Shown piece by piece: positions 62,771 through 64,000 of a stretch of 64,000 nt of DNA. How positions within the stretch are numbered: position 1 is the first letter of the stretch; the number at the start of each line of letters is the position of its first letter. Under the pieces are notes generated by a model. The model saw nothing but the letters and a program-made list of their open reading frames with translations, did not search any database and had not been told where the DNA came from. Made by a program: the position numbers and the translations under genes. Origin of the DNA: Cytobacillus citreus (GTDB lineage Bacteria > Bacillota > Bacilli > Bacillales > Cytobacillaceae); assembly GCF_018343665.1 (NCBI RefSeq), contig NZ_JAGYPM010000002.1, positions 1,053,223 to 1,117,222 of the forward strand, written 5' to 3'.

Positions 62771-64000
62771 ATCGATTTGTTCTAGGCGGTACAGGAAGTG
62801 GTGTTGGGAAAACAACATTCACGATTGGAATTATGCGTGCGCTTATGAAGCGCGGTTTAACTATACAAGGCTTTAAATGTGGCCCAGATTATATTGACCC
62901 AACGTATCATACAGCTGTCACAAAGCGTCCTTCTCGAAATATTGATAGTTTCATGATGGATCATGATACAGTCCGTGCCATTGTCGCTAAAGCAAGTCAA
63001 GATGCAGATGTAGCTATGATTGAAGGCGTGATGGGCTTTTATGATGGTAAATCCCCATTATCAAATGAAGGATCTGCTGCTCATATTAGTGAGATAACAA
63101 ATAGCCCAGTCATTTTAATTGTCAATGCGGCTAGTATGGCAAGAAGTGTGTCTGCAATCGTCAAAGGCTTTCAAATGTTAGACGAAAACTCCAATATTGT
63201 GGGTGTTATTACCAATCAATTAGGAAGTAAAAGTCATTTTGAGATTGTCAAAACAGCAATTGAACAAGAATGTGGAATTCCTGTCATTGGCTATCTGCCA
63301 AAAGGAGCAGTGCTTGCGATGCCAAGCCGTCATCTAGGGTTAGTACCGGCTATTGAACGTGGTGATTTAGACTCATATTTTGATAATCTTGCAGAAGCGA
63401 TTGAAGAAACGGTGAATATTGAGCAGCTGTTAGAAATTACAAGAGTGCAGCCAATTCACGTTTCGGCGTCTATTTTTGATGCACAGCCTGGGCGACAAGA
63501 AGTACATATTGCCGTTGCAAGGGATGCCGCTTTTAACTTCTATTATGAAGAGAATTTGGAATTACTACGTGCATATGGGGCAACATTACATTTCTTCTCT
63601 CCATTACAAAATGAAGTGGTTCCAATAGAAGCGCAAGGGCTGTATATCGGCGGCGGTTTTCCCGAAGAGTTTGCAAAAACATTAGTAAAAAATGAAAGAA
63701 CAAAGCAATCAATACGCGCCGTAATTGAGCGAGGGTTACCAACATTAGCAGAGTGCGGCGGTTTTATGTATTTAACGGAGGAGATTGTGAATCGTCAAGA
63801 GCAGGCATTTCCAATGCTCGGGGTGATTCCAGGACGTGTGCGTATGCAAGATAGATTAGCGGCAATTGGGTATCGAGAAATTACAGGTGTTACGGGCAAC
63901 TTCTTAATTGGTAAAGAGGAGCGGGCAAAAGGGCATGAGTTCCATTACTCAACGTATGACGGGGAGCATAAAACATCCGCTTATTTTAGTAAAGGGCGTT
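62767..64000 (+). CDS. cbiA: cobyrinate a,c-diamide synthase, N-terminal part (partial)
   Basis: The first 411 codons; the gene runs off the window end (family length about 455). It amidates the a and c side chains of cobyrinate with glutamine and ATP. The N-terminal dethiobiotin-synthetase-like domain has the P-loop GTGSGVGKTT near residue 9 and CGPDYIDPTYH near residue 39. The glutamine amidotransferase part shows the nucleophile in LAECGGFMYL near residue 328. It begins at an ATG overlapping the cbiG stop. Confidence 0.93.
   Translation, partial: MNRFVLGGTGSGVGKTTFTIGIMRALMKRGLTIQGFKCGPDYIDPTYHTAVTKRPSRNIDSFMMDHDTVRAIVAKASQDADVAMIEGVMGFYDGKSPLSNEGSAAHISEITNSPVILIVNAASMARSVSAIVKGFQMLDENSNIVGVITNQLGSKSHFEIVKTAIEQECGIPVIGYLPKGAVLAMPSRHLGLVPAIERGDLDSYFDNLAEAIEETVNIEQLLEITRVQPIHVSASIFDAQPGRQEVHIAVARDAAFNFYYEENLELLRAYGATLHFFSPLQNEVVPIEAQGLYIGGGFPEEFAKTLVKNERTKQSIRAVIERGLPTLAECGGFMYLTEEIVNRQEQAFPMLGVIPGRVRMQDRLAAIGYREITGVTGNFLIGKEERAKGHEFHYSTYDGEHKTSAYFSKGR

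Noticed and set aside
1..64000. CRISPR arrays, tRNA or rRNA genes, intact transposase genes
   Set aside because: Searched by eye; no regularly spaced identical repeats beyond the three 21-bp-phased motifs, no cloverleaf or rRNA segments, and no transposase frame.

Overview
The window looks like chromosomal DNA of an endospore-forming Bacillaceae member (Bacillus/Neobacillus/Cytobacillus/Priestia type). Reasons: low GC, strong AGGAGG-type ribosome sites, the gene order pgi-yugN-yugO known from Bacillus subtilis, a Spo0E-like phosphatase, CodY-like boxes, Bacillaceae-type dispersed repeats, and a cbi operon with the CbiH60 fusion and gene order known from Bacillus megaterium. No rRNA, tRNA, CRISPR array or intact transposase gene was seen.

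Layout. 1-1575: end of rocA and all of rocD (arginine/ornithine/proline to glutamate). 1854-8000: housekeeping genes (pgi, yugN, potassium channel yugO, a 54-residue Spo0E-like protein, a MneS-like manganese exporter, a DUF2935 protein, a BcrC-like phosphatase). 8213-8545: structured non-coding repeat. 8599-21457: prolyl oligopeptidase, a complete dipeptide/oligopeptide ABC importer, an orphan peptide-binding lipoprotein and two M24 Xaa-Pro peptidases. 21509-26284: branched-chain amino acid ABC importer livKHMGF behind two CodY-like boxes. 26707-36880: hydroxyproline catabolism: a three-subunit FAD/2Fe-2S D-hydroxyproline dehydrogenase, its probable sigma-54 activator, a second FAD amine oxidoreductase, a hydroxyproline epimerase, an epimerase paralogue lacking both catalytic cysteines, a DapA-like deaminase and an alpha-ketoglutarate semialdehyde dehydrogenase. 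37052-38521: AGCS amino acid:cation symporter. 39003-47359: a second peptide importer operon with a fused ATPase, a third M24 peptidase, a binding protein and a third proline-racemase family enzyme. 47659-54460: two small hypothetical genes, a secreted Xaa-Pro dipeptidyl-peptidase, a secreted M6 metalloprotease, a broken M14-like carboxypeptidase and a regulator-like gene. 54512-64000: cobalamin riboswitch and the cbi operon, cut by the window end in cbiA.

Main interpretation. From about 8.6 to 47.4 kb the genes form a proline/hydroxyproline peptide utilisation island of the kind expected for growth on collagen- or gelatin-derived peptides. Import, Xaa-Pro cleavage, 4-hydroxyproline epimerisation, oxidation, deamination and conversion to 2-oxoglutarate are all encoded. 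I find seven -24/-12 (sigma-54/SigL) promoter matches with exact GG-N10-GC spacing in front of seven transcription units of this island, and one sigma-54 activator gene in its centre. This suggests a single SigL regulon. The most unusual components are the cysteine-less racemase paralogue overlapping the active epimerase, a structured leader before that epimerase, and three repeats phased at exactly 21 bp before the deaminase gene.
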